In this document: piece after piece, positions 53,278-64,000 of the stretch
How positions within the stretch are numbered: position 1 is the first letter of the stretch
How the letters are laid out: each line of letters opens with the position of its first letter
Origin: Roseibium salinum
Lineage (GTDB): Bacteria > Pseudomonadota > Alphaproteobacteria > Rhizobiales > Stappiaceae
Assembly: GCF_026240905.1 (NCBI RefSeq)
Contig: NZ_JAPEVI010000003.1
Location: 3,906,001-3,970,000 of the forward strand
DNA: 64,000 bases
Reading direction: 5' to 3'
Notes under the pieces: generated by a model
The model's database searches: none
Told to the model about the DNA's origin: nothing
The model's input: the letters and a program-made list of their open reading frames with translations, nothing else
Position numbers and translations under genes: made by a program

Positions 53278-54780
53278 TCATTCCGGCTCGGTTGCAACAT
53301 CGCCCGGCGGAATGATCAGCCAGTTGATGGTGACGTCGGGGATCTCGCCGGGGGTCTGATAGGCGAAGACCTTGTGGCCGTCGCGAACGGCACCGGGGTA
53401 AAGCCTCAGGAATTCGCTGGGCGGTTGCTGCCGGTCGCCGCGCCAGACGACCATCAGTCCCCTGGCCTGGACATCGGCCACGTCGATCCAGGGGCTCACG
53501 TCGCGATCATGAAGATAGAACATGGACGGCCGGCCAGGTGCATAAAGCGTGATGTGCGCCGCGGACCACATGTCACCGGCGACATAGGCCAGGTCCGAGC
53601 CCGTTTCGGATTTCCAGATGGCCGCAAGCTCGGCGGCAACGGCTTTGCCGGGATAATGCATCCGCGTCTGCTTCTGCTTCCAGTAGGGCTCCAGAACCGC
53701 CTGTCCGAAAATCACACCGAGAAAGATCGCCTGGATGGCGATGGCCGCCGCCAGGGCGCGCCGGGGGAAGGGCAACGAACCGGGAAGCGCCAGAAACCGC
53801 ACCGCGGCGATGCCGGAGAGCACGAACATCGGCGTGCCCCACATGTGTTCGAATTCGTTGCCGGAAACCGCCGAGCTCACCAGGACGACGACCAGGGGCA
53901 CGAAGGCGAACCAGAGCAGGAAGCGGTCGCCATGGGCAGCAAGCGACTGAACGGATTGCCGGCGCGTCGTCCTGAAGGTCTTCACGCCCGTCCAGCCGAG
54001 GCCGGCAAGCACCACCAGGAACGGGCCCGCATGGTTGCCGATCTGCGCGGCCAGGAAACTCAGCGGATTGAGGATGTGATCGAGGAATGATTCGGGCGGG
54101 TTGCTGCGGCTGGCGGCGTAGCGGAATGTCAGCAAATCCGTATCGAGCAGCCACAGGATATGCGGTACGAGCAGCGCGGCACAGACGAGCGCCGCGAGCC
54201 AGGGTCCGGCGGAAGCGAGGTGCCTGCGGGCATCGCCAAAGACCAGCGTGTAGAGGCCGATGGCGCCGATCAGGAGTAGCACGAAATATTTCGTGTAAAG
54301 GCCGAAGGCGGCAAGGGCGCCGAGCGCGACCCAGTCCAGCCAGTGTCCCTTTTCGAGCGCCCGGTGAAACAGCAGGATCATGCCGGCCCAGACCGGGATC
54401 TGAAGAATGTTCGGGTTGAACTCCGGCAAGGGCAGGGTGAAGTAGAAGGTCACGCTGGTCAGGGCGATGGCCCAGAAGGCCTGCCAGCCGGACAGGCCAA
54501 GCCGTTTGCTCAACGTCCAGATCATCAGGTAGCCAAGGGCAGCGCACAGGGCGCTCAACCAGTAACCGCCGAAATAGTGTCCGCCCGTCAGATGATAGCT
54601 GAGCTCCAGCAGCCAGGCCTGCATGGGCGGATGTTTCGTGTAACCGAGCTGAAGTTCGCGCCCCCAGGCAAAGCCTTCCACGACGTCCAGTGGCGGATTG
54701 GGAAAAGTGAGGGTGGGGATCAGTGCGAACAGGAGGCAGACGAGGCCGCCATACCAGAGCGCAGCGCGGGAAGCGGTCAT
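53278..54780 (-). CDS. GT39-like polytopic membrane glycosyltransferase
   Basis: The 500-residue protein has about ten to twelve membrane segments and a periplasmic C-terminal domain. The first loop has GREL-like ELQLGYTKHPPMQAWLLE, and ALGYLMIWTLSKRLG and LPEFNPNILQIPVWAG follow. This matches PMT/ArnT-type (GT39/GT83) enzymes that move sugars from a polyprenyl phosphate carrier to lipid or glycan acceptors. It is the last gene after a GtrB-like and a GtrA-like gene, so it probably uses their flipped lipid-linked sugar. Confidence 0.88.
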   Translation of the reverse strand: MTASRAALWYGGLVCLLFALIPTLTFPNPPLDVVEGFAWGRELQLGYTKHPPMQAWLLELSYHLTGGHYFGGYWLSALCAALGYLMIWTLSKRLGLSGWQAFWAIALTSVTFYFTLPLPEFNPNILQIPVWAGMILLFHRALEKGHWLDWVALGALAAFGLYTKYFVLLLIGAIGLYTLVFGDARRHLASAGPWLAALVCAALLVPHILWLLDTDLLTFRYAASRSNPPESFLDHILNPLSFLAAQIGNHAGPFLVVLAGLGWTGVKTFRTTRRQSVQSLAAHGDRFLLWFAFVPLVVVLVSSAVSGNEFEHMWGTPMFVLSGIAAVRFLALPGSLPFPRRALAAAIAIQAIFLGVIFGQAVLEPYWKQKQTRMHYPGKAVAAELAAIWKSETGSDLAYVAGDMWSAAHITLYAPGRPSMFYLHDRDVSPWIDVADVQARGLMVVWRGDRQQPPSEFLRLYPGAVRDGHKVFAYQTPGEIPDVTINWLIIPPGDVATEPE

Positions 54781-54799
54781 ATGCGGGAGCCCGTTTCGA

Positions 54800-55276
54800 T
54801 CATTGCGGTTCGGCGGGAGCATGGGAAAAGGCCCAGAGCCTCGCCCCCAGAAAGCTGAGGGCGGGAACGATGGCGATTGAAAACAGCAGTCCGATGAGGT
54901 CGGGCCAGGGTGTCAGTCCGAGCCAGAGGGCGAGAACCGTCGAATTGAGCAGGAAGCCCGACACGGCGATCACCAGGAAGCGGGTCATGCTCTTCAGCAC
55001 AGCTCCCTTCCGGCGCAGATGGGCGAAACTCCAGAAATAATGGCCGCTGAAGGAAACGCCAAAGGCAGCCAGGAAGCCGCAGAGATTGGCGGGAAAGGCG
55101 GACAGCGTTCCCGTCTCCAGAAGCGTGGCGGCCACACCGGCGTGGGTCAGCGTTGCCAGAACGCCGATGATCGCGAACTTCCCGACGGCGGCGGTTTCCG
55201 TCTTCAGTTTGCGGCGCCCGGCGTCACTGGCCATCGGCGCCGGCGCTCCCGTTGCCGTCCCTGTTGCCGCGGTCAT
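54800..55276 (-). CDS. GtrA-family membrane protein (lipid-linked sugar flippase)
   Basis: The 158-residue product has four membrane helices in the GtrA pattern (VGKFAIIGVLATLTHAGVAA, then FGVSFSGHYFWSFAH and the SFLGARLWAFSH end with aromatic residues). GtrA-like proteins are thought to flip bactoprenol-linked sugars. The start is placed at 55276, overlapping the upstream glycosyltransferase gene by 53 bases; an internal ATG at 55234 is an alternative. It stands between a GtrB-like and a GT39-like gene, so it belongs to a Gtr-type trio. Confidence 0.85.
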   Translation of the reverse strand: MTAATGTATGAPAPMASDAGRRKLKTETAAVGKFAIIGVLATLTHAGVAATLLETGTLSAFPANLCGFLAAFGVSFSGHYFWSFAHLRRKGAVLKSMTRFLVIAVSGFLLNSTVLALWLGLTPWPDLIGLLFSIAIVPALSFLGARLWAFSHAPAEPQ

Positions 55277-56270
55277 CGGACGGGGTCCCTTCGATGACGT
55301 CCTGCACGATGTAGACCGGCCGCTGTTTCGCTTCGTTGAACAGTCGGGCGATGTATTCGCCGATCATGCCGATCGACAGCAACTGGACCCCGGAGAAAAA
55401 CAGCAGCGCAACCATCAGCGACGCATAGCCCGGAACATCGACACCGAACAGCGAGGTTCGGATGATCAGAAAGAGCGCGTAGGCAAAGGCGCTCAGCGAA
55501 ATGAGCACACCGCCGTAGAACCACACTCTGAGCGGAAGCGTGGTGAACCCGGTCAGGCCGTCGAGTGCGAAGTTCCAGAGTTTCCAGTAGTTGAACTTGC
55601 CCGTGCCGGCCTTGCGCGGCGGGCGCTCATAGGGCAGGGCGACGGCCGGAAAACCGACCCAGGCAAACAGGCCCTTCATGAACCGGTTGCGCTCCGGCAG
55701 CTTCAGAAGGGCGTCGATGACGGCCCGGTCGATAAGGCGGAAATCGCCGGCGTTGGCGGGCATGTCGATATTGGCGAGCCGGTTGAACAGGCGGTAGAAC
55801 ATGCCCGCGGTGGAGCGTTTCATCATCGTGTCGGACGAGCGGTCGACCCTCAGACCGTAGACGACGTCATAGCCGGCACGCCAGCTGTCCAGCATTCGAA
55901 GGATCAGTTCCGGCGGGTCCTGAAGGTCGGCATCGATGATGACCGCAACGTCACCCCGGGCTGCCTCCAGACCGGCGGAAAGGGCCGCTTCCTTGCCGAA
56001 ATTCCGGGACAGTCCCACCATCCGGCCGGGCAGACCGCCCGCAAGGCTTTCCGCCAGGATGTCCGCCGTCGCATCGCGGCTGCCATCGTCGATGAACACG
56101 TATTCGTATTTCAATCCGGTCCGGTCCAGCACCGGACGGGTCGCTTCCAGAAAGTGGCGGATGACTTCGTCTTCGTTGTAGACGGGAACGATGACGCTGA
56201 GGACGGGTGCTGCCGGGCGTGCGCCCTCCCGTCTGGAAACGTAGATTTTCGAGGCGGCGTTTTCGTTCAT
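55224..56270 (-). CDS. GT2-family polyprenyl-phosphate glycosyltransferase (GtrB/DPM1-like)
   Basis: The 348-residue protein has a GT-A catalytic domain. It has LSVIVPVYNEDEVIRHFLEA, the acidic EYVFIDDGSRDATADIL, and the DXD-like VIIDADLQDPPELI with the QDPPE hallmark of dolichol-phosphate-mannose synthase-like enzymes. Two membrane helices follow near 230-290. It would load a sugar onto undecaprenyl phosphate on the cytoplasmic face. It is first in the GtrB-GtrA-GT39 unit. Confidence 0.92.
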   Translation of the reverse strand: MNENAASKIYVSRREGARPAAPVLSVIVPVYNEDEVIRHFLEATRPVLDRTGLKYEYVFIDDGSRDATADILAESLAGGLPGRMVGLSRNFGKEAALSAGLEAARGDVAVIIDADLQDPPELILRMLDSWRAGYDVVYGLRVDRSSDTMMKRSTAGMFYRLFNRLANIDMPANAGDFRLIDRAVIDALLKLPERNRFMKGLFAWVGFPAVALPYERPPRKAGTGKFNYWKLWNFALDGLTGFTTLPLRVWFYGGVLISLSAFAYALFLIIRTSLFGVDVPGYASLMVALLFFSGVQLLSIGMIGEYIARLFNEAKQRPVYIVQDVIEGTPSDDRGNRDGNGSAGADGQ

Positions 56271-56315
56271 TTTGCTCTGGCCGGTCTTGTTGGCGCAACC
56301 TGCCGTAAAAACAGG

Positions 56316-56346
56316 AAAAAGGCCAGCCCAAGCAATGGACCGGCCT
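56316..56346 (-). terminator. Rho-independent terminator of secA
   Basis: On the minus strand AGGCCGGTCC, loop ATTGCTT, GGGCTGGCCT is followed by a run of five T. It starts 27 bases beyond the secA stop. Confidence 0.85.
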
Positions 56347-56372
56347 CTTGTTTTTCGGTGCTTGTGTGCAGC

Positions 56373-59141
<2,769 letters not shown>

Positions 59142-59408
59142 GTGGCGGTCCTTCCCTACGAGGCGGCGTCAACTGGCAATCTGGCGCCCGCCCATGAAAT
59201 CGTCTCAATTGCTATCCACGTTGCGGCCAAGCGCGATGCGCTGGCCGATGAACGCGGCCGAAAAGATGCCATCCCGGCCCGCGGCAGGGACGCCCGACAG
59301 ATAAGAGGGGGCTCAATGCTTGTCAACGCTGCCGGAATGCGCAATGTACCCGTGCCCTCCGCGAAGGAGGGAAGAAAGATTACTGTTCCTATACGTAAAG
59401 GACTTCTC

Positions 59409-60311
59409 ATGTTGCGAATCTCGATGCGCAGGCCGGCTCAGGCACTCGCCATTTCGTTCCTGGCCTTGTCGCTCGGATCCACTTCCCTGTCCGCCGCAGA
59501 GCCGGATGACGTGGTCGCAAAAGTTGGTGAGGCGGAAATCACGGAAGCTGATATTGCCTTTGCAGCGCGTGACCTCGGGCAGGAATTGCAGCGCTTCCCG
59601 CCGGCACAATGGCGCCAGCTTCTGCTGGAAGCAATGGTCGATATGGAGCTGCTGGCGCAGGCCGCGCGCGAGGACGGCATCGATCAGGATCCAGCCTTCA
59701 AGAACCAGCTCGAGTTCCTGGAGTTGCAGGCGCTGCGCAATGCCTATCTCGCCCAGAAAATCGGTGGAGCAATTTCCGAAGAGGACCTCAAGGCGGCCTA
59801 TGAAGAGCAATTTGCCGATTTTGAAGGCGAAGAAGAGATCCGCGCCCGCCACATCCTCGTGAAGGAAAAGGCCGAGGCGGAAGAACTCGTCAAGGAACTC
59901 GAGGGCGGCGCCGATTTTGCCGAACTTGCAAGGGAAAAGTCTACCGGTCCGTCCGGCCCGAATGGCGGTGATCTCGGCTATTTCAAGCAGGGCCAGATGG
60001 TCAAGCCGTTCGAAGAGGCCGTTTTGGCTCTCGAGCCCGGTTCCTATACTACGGAACCGGTGGAAACCCAGTTCGGCTGGCACGTCATCAAGCTGGAAGA
60101 CAAACGCCGGGCGGAAAAGCCGGCTTTCGAAGAGGTGGAAGGCAACCTGCGTCAGCAGCTGTTCCGCGAGCATTACGAAGCCAGGATGGCGGAGCTCAAG
60201 GAGGGCACCGAAATCGAGATCCTCGATGAGAGCCTGGCCAAGCCCGGTGAGGACGCGCAGCCTGCTGAAGAACCTGCCCAGCCTGCTGAAGAAGGGGAAA
60301 AGACGGAGTAA
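59409..60311 (+). CDS. Parvulin-type peptidyl-prolyl isomerase, exported
   Basis: The 300-residue precursor has a signal peptide (AQALAISFLALSLGSTSLSA, cut near SAAEP), an N-terminal SurA-like helical arm and a parvulin domain. The catalytic-type segments are RARHILVKEKAEAEELVK, GPNGGDLGYFKQGQMVKPFE and TQFGWHVIKLEDKR. It is predicted to assist folding of proteins in the periplasm after Sec export. The tail is acidic and has two AQPAEE copies. I chose the ATG at 59409 with AAAGGA upstream. A GC-rich hairpin follows. It is divergent from secA. Confidence 0.93.
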   Translation: MLRISMRRPAQALAISFLALSLGSTSLSAAEPDDVVAKVGEAEITEADIAFAARDLGQELQRFPPAQWRQLLLEAMVDMELLAQAAREDGIDQDPAFKNQLEFLELQALRNAYLAQKIGGAISEEDLKAAYEEQFADFEGEEEIRARHILVKEKAEAEELVKELEGGADFAELAREKSTGPSGPNGGDLGYFKQGQMVKPFEEAVLALEPGSYTTEPVETQFGWHVIKLEDKRRAEKPAFEEVEGNLRQQLFREHYEARMAELKEGTEIEILDESLAKPGEDAQPAEEPAQPAEEGEKTE

Positions 60312-60343
60312 TTCCGCTTTCCCTACATTTTGACGCCGGTCCC

Positions 60344-60374
60344 GGAACCCGGCGGCGGCCCGCCGCCGGGTTCC
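60344..60374 (+). terminator. GC-rich hairpin after the parvulin gene
   Basis: GGAACCCGGCGGCG and CGCCGCCGGGTTCC pair over 14 bases with a 3-base loop, 33 bases after the stop. There is no T-run, so termination is likely but not proven. Confidence 0.6.
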
Positions 60375-60531
60375 GTGTTCAGGCAACTGGGCCGGGTCGG
60401 CGAGAGCGCCGGTGCGCGCGAGGACTGCCACTTGTCAGGTGCTTCGGCCTGGGTCATACACTGCTGATGTTTTCAGCCGCTTTCATGAGTGGCGCAGGGA
60501 CCTTTCACGCTTTCTGACCGGATCAGCTTCG

Positions 60532-61773
60532 ATGTCGACGACCATTTCCCCGCTCGCCCCCAAATCCTACCCGGACATGCCGGAGATCAAGGGCGTTCAA
60601 TTCGCGACCGCTTCAGCGGGGATCAAGTACAAGGGCCGCACGGACGTGCTGCTGGCGACGGTGTCCGAAGGCACGTCCGTTGCCGGTGTTTTCACCAGAT
60701 CGAAATGTTCGTCCGCGCCGGTCGACTGGTGCAAGGCCCGGGTCGGTGGCGGCAAGGCGCGCGCGCTTCTGGTGAACTCCGGCAATGCCAACGCCTTTAC
60801 CGGAAAGAAGGGTGCCGAAGCTGTCCGGCTTTCCGCCGAAATCGTCTCCAGAGCGCTTGGCTGCGCCGACGGCGAGATCTTCCTCGCTTCGACCGGCGTG
60901 ATCGGCGAACCGCTTGCCGCCGAGAAATTTTCCGGTGTGATCGATGATCTCAAAGTCGCCCAGGGCAGCGCCGGCTGGCTTGACGCGGCCAAGGCGATCA
61001 TGACCACGGACACCTATCCCAAGGTGGCGACCGCGAGCGTCGAGCTGGACGGCGAAACGATGACGATCAGCGGCATCGCCAAGGGAGCCGGCATGATCGC
61101 TCCGGACATGGCGACCATGCTGTCCTTCATCTTCACCGATGCAGCCGTTTCCCCGGATGTTCTTCAGGCGCTGCTCAGCGGCGAGACCGGCGGAAGCTTC
61201 AATGCCATCACGGTCGACAGCGACACCTCGACCTCCGATACGGTGCTCCTGTTCGCAACCGGTGCCGCCGCGGAAAAGGGCATCGAGCCGGTGACCACGC
61301 TGGACGATCCCCGCGTGGAAATCCTGCGCGCGGCCCTCGGCGACGTGATGCTCGACCTTTCCCATCAGATCGTTAGAGACGGCGAAGGTGCACGGAAATT
61401 CGTCGAGGTCAGCATTGAAGGCGCGGAGTGTGATGCCTCGGCAAAGAGGATCGCCCTTTCAATTGCCAATTCGCCGCTCGTGAAAACGGCGATTGCCGGC
61501 GAGGACGCAAACTGGGGGCGTGTGGTCATGGCTGTCGGCAAGGCCGGCGAGCCTGCCGACCGGGACCGGCTGGCGATTTGGTTCGGTGATGTCCGTGTGG
61601 CCGTCGACGGCGAGCGGGATCCGGACTACAGCGAAGCGGCGGCATCCGCGGTCATGGAGCAGGAAGACATCACGATACGCGTGGAACTCGGCCTGGGCAC
61701 GGGCAGTGCGACGGTGTGGACCTGCGACCTCACCAAGGAATATGTCGCCATCAACGGCGACTACCGCAGCTAG
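60532..61773 (+). CDS. argJ: Bifunctional glutamate N-acetyltransferase / ornithine acetyltransferase
   Basis: ArgJ recycles the acetyl group between N-acetylornithine and glutamate in arginine synthesis. The 413-residue precursor is self-cleaved between Ala and Thr in [12 protein letters not shown] to give alpha and beta chains, with Thr as the nucleophile. Other marks are [29 protein letters not shown] and the C-terminal [14 protein letters not shown]. The ATG at 60532 starts [14 protein letters not shown]. It lies 221 bases downstream of the parvulin gene. Confidence 0.97.
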   Translation: MSTTISPLAPKSYPDMPEIKGVQFATASAGIKYKGRTDVLLATVSEGTSVAGVFTRSKCSSAPVDWCKARVGGGKARALLVNSGNANAFTGKKGAEAVRLSAEIVSRALGCADGEIFLASTGVIGEPLAAEKFSGVIDDLKVAQGSAGWLDAAKAIMTTDTYPKVATASVELDGETMTISGIAKGAGMIAPDMATMLSFIFTDAAVSPDVLQALLSGETGGSFNAITVDSDTSTSDTVLLFATGAAAEKGIEPVTTLDDPRVEILRAALGDVMLDLSHQIVRDGEGARKFVEVSIEGAECDASAKRIALSIANSPLVKTAIAGEDANWGRVVMAVGKAGEPADRDRLAIWFGDVRVAVDGERDPDYSEAAASAVMEQEDITIRVELGLGTGSATVWTCDLTKEYVAINGDYRS

Positions 61774-61799
61774 AAGCCCGAGCGGTGCCGGTAACTCTA

Positions 61800-62063
61800 G
61801 GGTGCGGACCCATAAATGAGGACGAAATGGCATGAGAAATGGCGAAACCCCGTTAGGAAGGGTGCGCAGAGCGGGCTGTATGCCCGGTCAAGTACGCTGA
61901 CGAAGCGGGGTGAAGCCATTTTCATGTCCTTCGGATTTGACCGGATTGCGCCTCCTCTACGTCGCGAAAGGCTTGAAAATGAACCACATTTCCTACGCTT
62001 CCGCTTCTTGAGGACGCGCAATCCGCTTCAAACCATTTCATCCTCATTTATGGGTCCGCACCC
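61800..62063. mobile_element. MITE-like element with 31-bp terminal inverted repeats and TA flanks
   Basis: The left end (61800-61830, starting GGGTGCGGACCCATAAATGA) and the right end (62033-62063) are reverse complements over 31 bases with one mismatch. The element is 264 bp and has no intact gene. TA lies on both sides (61798-61799 and 62064-62065), the target duplication expected for IS630/Tc1-mariner elements. It sits in the gap between argJ and mutT without harming either gene. The parent insertion sequence is not in the window. Confidence 0.85.
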
Positions 62064-62123
62064 TAAGGCTTCAAGCGTGCTTAACGATCCGTTAGGCAGG
62101 TGTTTCAGGACAGGACGTCGACG

Positions 62124-62525
62124 ATGACTAAGATCGTGCTTGTCGCGGCATGCGCGCTTGTTGATGCGGACGGGCGCATTCTTCTGGCACAGCGCCCGGA
62201 AGGGAAATCCATGGCGGGATTGTGGGAATTTCCGGGCGGAAAGGTCGAACAGGGCGAGCGACCGGAGGAAACCCTCATCCGGGAATTGCGGGAAGAACTG
62301 GCAATCGAGGTTAACGAAGCGTGTCTGGCTCCACTCACTTTTGCCAGTCATACTTACGAGGATTTTCACCTACTTATGCCACTTTTCATCTGCCGCAGAT
62401 GGAATGGTGTCCCAAGAGGACAGGAAAATCAGGAGTTGAAGTGGGTGCGCGCGGTCCGGCTGAGAGACTATCCGATGCCACCGGCCGACGAGCCCCTCAT
62501 TCCGCATCTGATGGAGGCGGTATAG
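62124..62525 (+). CDS. mutT: 8-oxo-dGTP diphosphatase MutT
   Basis: MutT cleanses the nucleotide pool of 8-oxo-dGTP. The 133-residue NUDIX protein has LVAACALVDADGRILLAQRP and the motif MAGLWEFPGGKVEQGE. The rest of the box is Glu-Thr-Leu-Ile-Arg-Glu-Leu-Arg-Glu-Glu-Leu, and TFASHTYEDFHLLMPLF follows, as in MutT proper. The genomic order argJ-mutT is common in the group, though here a MITE-like element was inserted between them. It is unrelated in sequence detail to the two tandem NUDIX genes near gpsA. Confidence 0.94.
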   Translation: MTKIVLVAACALVDADGRILLAQRPEGKSMAGLWEFPGGKVEQGERPEETLIRELREELAIEVNEACLAPLTFASHTYEDFHLLMPLFICRRWNGVPRGQENQELKWVRAVRLRDYPMPPADEPLIPHLMEAV

Positions 62526-62601
62526 AGACCTGTGTTCCTGCGAACGCAGGCCTATCGCCTGAGCGGTTTGGCATCGATCAGCTCCGCTGATCCAATCATT
62601 G

Positions 62602-62620
62602 GGAACGAAACGTTCGTTCC
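62602..62620. promoter_or_regulatory. Inverted repeat upstream of the Flp pilin gene
   Basis: GGAACGA-AACGT-TCGTTCC has 7-base arms and stands 15 bases before the pilin start codon, overlapping where the leader would be. It may be an operator or an RNA stem near the ribosome site. Confidence 0.4.
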
Positions 62621-62634
62621 AGGGAGTGTTTGGG

Positions 62635-62850
62635 GTGAACAGAACGTCGGCGGGCCGAGAAGCCATCAAACACCTGGGCAGGCGGTTTCTTCGCGACGAG
62701 GAAGGTGCCACCGTTATCGAGTATGGCCTGATTGCGGGCCTGATCGGGATTGTCCTCCTTGGCCTGATCCTCAGTATTGGCGCTGCGATCCGCGATGACA
62801 TATTCGGCGCGATCGTCACCGCCCTCCAGAAAGCGCTCGCAGGCGGCTAA
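62635..62850 (+). CDS. Flp/Fap-type pilin
   Basis: The 71-residue prepilin has a basic leader (AIKHLGRRFLRDEEG) and a processing site before ATVIEYG. The hydrophobic helix LIAGLIGIVLLGLILSIGAA follows, the hallmark of Flp (type IVb) pilins assembled by the Tad system. I chose the GTG at 62635 with AGGGAG eight bases ahead; a TTG further up would lengthen the leader. No tad/cpa genes are in the window, so this is an orphan pilin gene relative to the assembly machinery. Confidence 0.9.
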   Translation: MNRTSAGREAIKHLGRRFLRDEEGATVIEYGLIAGLIGIVLLGLILSIGAAIRDDIFGAIVTALQKALAGG

Positions 62851-62918
62851 AGCCTCTTCAGGCGATCGGCTTCGCGTCGTTCAGAGTTGATCCGGATCGT
62901 CCCGACGGTCGGATTGCG

Positions 62919-63833
62919 TCACTCCCGGATCTTCTGTTCCTTCGCTCCCAAGGCATCGGCCAGCCTGGTCTTGGCCGAGCCAGGGCGCAGCGGTTTCTGC
63001 TGGCTTTCATGCGGCGCCCAGCCTGAAAGCGTCACGAGGGCGAAGGTCGCCCTGATCCGTCCGTCCGGGTCGGCATGGTTTTCCGCATAAAGCTCGGCCG
63101 CCCGCAGCAGCGCTTTCCTGGTGAGCGGCGCCCGGCTCCGCTCCTTCAGAACGGACGTCGCGCCCATGGCGCGCAGGTCCGTCAGCAGGGCGAACATGCT
63201 GTCGTAGCGCACCGTCACCGTATCGAGATCGGTTACGGGAAGCGCAAATCCGGCCCGCTGCAGCAGGCTGCCGAGATCGCGCGTGTCGGCGAAGGGCAGC
63301 ACGCGGGCCGCGGCTCCGCCCGTGATTTCGAGCTCGGCCCGTGTGAGGCTGTCGCGCAGTTCGCTCAGTGTTCCGGCGCCCGGCAGGGTCGCGAGAAACA
63401 ACCCGTCCGGAACGAGGGCCCTGCGGATCTGAATCAGCGTGCCCGGCAGGTCATTGACGAATTGCAGGTTGAGCGCGGAGACGATGAGGTCAACCGATTG
63501 ATCCTTGAGCGGCAGAAGAGCGTCGTCGAAGATGAAATCGGGCGGCGGCTGGCCCGGATCCGCAGCAAACAGATCCGCCCTGAGGATTCTCTCCGCCTTG
63601 CCGGACATCAGGATCGCCTGTGAGACCAGGCCGGTGTGACCGCCCAGATCGACCGCCGTCGGGAAGGTTCGGTTGATCATCAACAGCCGGTCCTCCAGAT
63701 CGTCAGCGACAGCCTTGACAAGGAAGTCCGCGCCGGGCCTTGCCGCTTGCAGGGCGCGCCGGCGGCGGCTCTTGAGCAGGGGACGGTCGAACAGGTCTTG
63801 CGGTTCGCTCACGGGGAAATCGGCCTTTGTCAT
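62919..63833 (-). CDS. BioC/NDUFAF5-like SAM-dependent methyltransferase
   Basis: The 304-residue protein has a class I SAM fold with an unusual N-terminus (LFDRPLLKSRRRRALQ). Motif I is weakly conserved (AVDLGGHTGLVSQAIL), and the post-motif is SVDLIVSALNLQFVNDLPG. It resembles the alphaproteobacterial relatives of mitochondrial NDUFAF5, an assembly factor for complex I that hydroxylates an Arg of NDUFS7, more than true BioC. That is an inference from overall pattern and from the absence of bio genes. It converges on the pilin gene, 68 bases away. Confidence 0.85.
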   Translation of the reverse strand: MTKADFPVSEPQDLFDRPLLKSRRRRALQAARPGADFLVKAVADDLEDRLLMINRTFPTAVDLGGHTGLVSQAILMSGKAERILRADLFAADPGQPPPDFIFDDALLPLKDQSVDLIVSALNLQFVNDLPGTLIQIRRALVPDGLFLATLPGAGTLSELRDSLTRAELEITGGAAARVLPFADTRDLGSLLQRAGFALPVTDLDTVTVRYDSMFALLTDLRAMGATSVLKERSRAPLTRKALLRAAELYAENHADPDGRIRATFALVTLSGWAPHESQQKPLRPGSAKTRLADALGAKEQKIRE

Positions 63834-63933
63834 CTCGCTCCTGCGCTCACATATGGTATCGAAGAGGCTAGGTCAAAGAATGTTCTTTTCGCATACGTTA
63901 TCCGGACGACCGGTGATTTGAGGACGGGCTGCG

Positions 63934-64000
63934 GTGTTCAGGGCTGCTGAGGAAAAACGATTGCCTGGCTCGGGCAGGAAATGGATCGACGTTCCCCGAG
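63934..64000 (+). CDS. Possible start of a gene cut by the window edge
   Basis: From a GTG at 63934, preceded by AGGACGGG, a frame reads VFRAAEEKRLPGSGRKWIDV and is open to the last base. In related genomes a comF-like gene often lies divergent to this methyltransferase, but 22 codons do not allow naming. Confidence 0.35.
   Translation, partial: MFRAAEEKRLPGSGRKWIDVPR

Overview
The window looks like chromosomal DNA of a GC-rich alphaproteobacterium of the Rhizobiales (Hyphomicrobiales), probably close to Roseibium/Labrenzia/Stappia (Stappiaceae). The indicators are hemC-hemD next to a mitofilin (Mic60) gene and hemY, the secA / parvulin / argJ / mutT neighbourhood, an ethylmalonyl-CoA-pathway dehydrogenase, EcfG-type stress promoters, and the dispersed palindromic repeats typical of the order. 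The genus is an inference from gene content; no 16S gene is present.

Layout. 1-2.7 kb: a low-GC accessory edge with a KAP-like P-loop NTPase and an unknown helical protein. 2.9-9.3 kb: a stand-alone proteasome-fold Ntn hydrolase, an exported protein, a VOC protein, leuB, a TauE/SafE exporter and a membrane-tethered AlbA_2 protein, separated by repeat-rich gaps. 9.6-15.8 kb (minus strand): an M20 amidohydrolase, then a chain tsaD - two tandem NUDIX genes - gpsA - YciI - EVE - a METTL20-like methyltransferase. 15.9-21.5 kb (plus strand): hemC, hemD, mic60, hemY. 21.8-23.1 kb: tRNA-Thr(CGT) followed by an AT-rich islet with a membrane protein, an IS481-like end and decayed coding DNA. 23.1-25 kb: a double-receiver protein and an unknown membrane protein. 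25-33.2 kb (minus strand): a leucine/isovalerate (liu) catabolic operon, TetR - mccB - macro domain - mccA - acyl-CoA synthetase - HMG-CoA lyase - enoyl-CoA hydratase, with mccB broken by a one-base frameshift.

33.3-40.5 kb: ppk2, a Gfo/Idh/MocA oxidoreductase, a PepSY / cytochrome b561 / LuxR operon, an EamA transporter, an exported protein, infC and a small membrane protein. 40.5-43.8 kb: small envelope and stress genes (YkvA, PRC-barrel, glycine-zipper lipoprotein, a tiny membrane protein, a host-attachment-family protein, MgtC/SapB). Four GGAAC-N16/17-CGTT promoters here mark a general-stress-response (EcfG) cluster. 43.8-53.1 kb: methylsuccinyl-CoA dehydrogenase, a YihY/BrkB membrane protein, a second EamA transporter, a chemoreceptor, a ferredoxin-reductase-type flavoprotein, an alpha/beta hydrolase and a class III cyclase. 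53.3-56.3 kb: a GtrA/GtrB/GT39-like glycosylation trio. 56.4-64 kb: secA, a parvulin, argJ, a 264-bp MITE-like element, mutT, a Flp pilin and an NDUFAF5/BioC-like methyltransferase.

Most interesting points: the proteasome-fold enzyme keeps all six catalytic and supporting residues at canonical spacing; the EcfG promoter cluster; the G-run frameshift in mccB; an 11-bp duplication that breaks a tiny membrane-protein gene; and a TA-flanked inverted-repeat element between argJ and mutT. I did not find a CRISPR array, prophage or complete insertion sequence.
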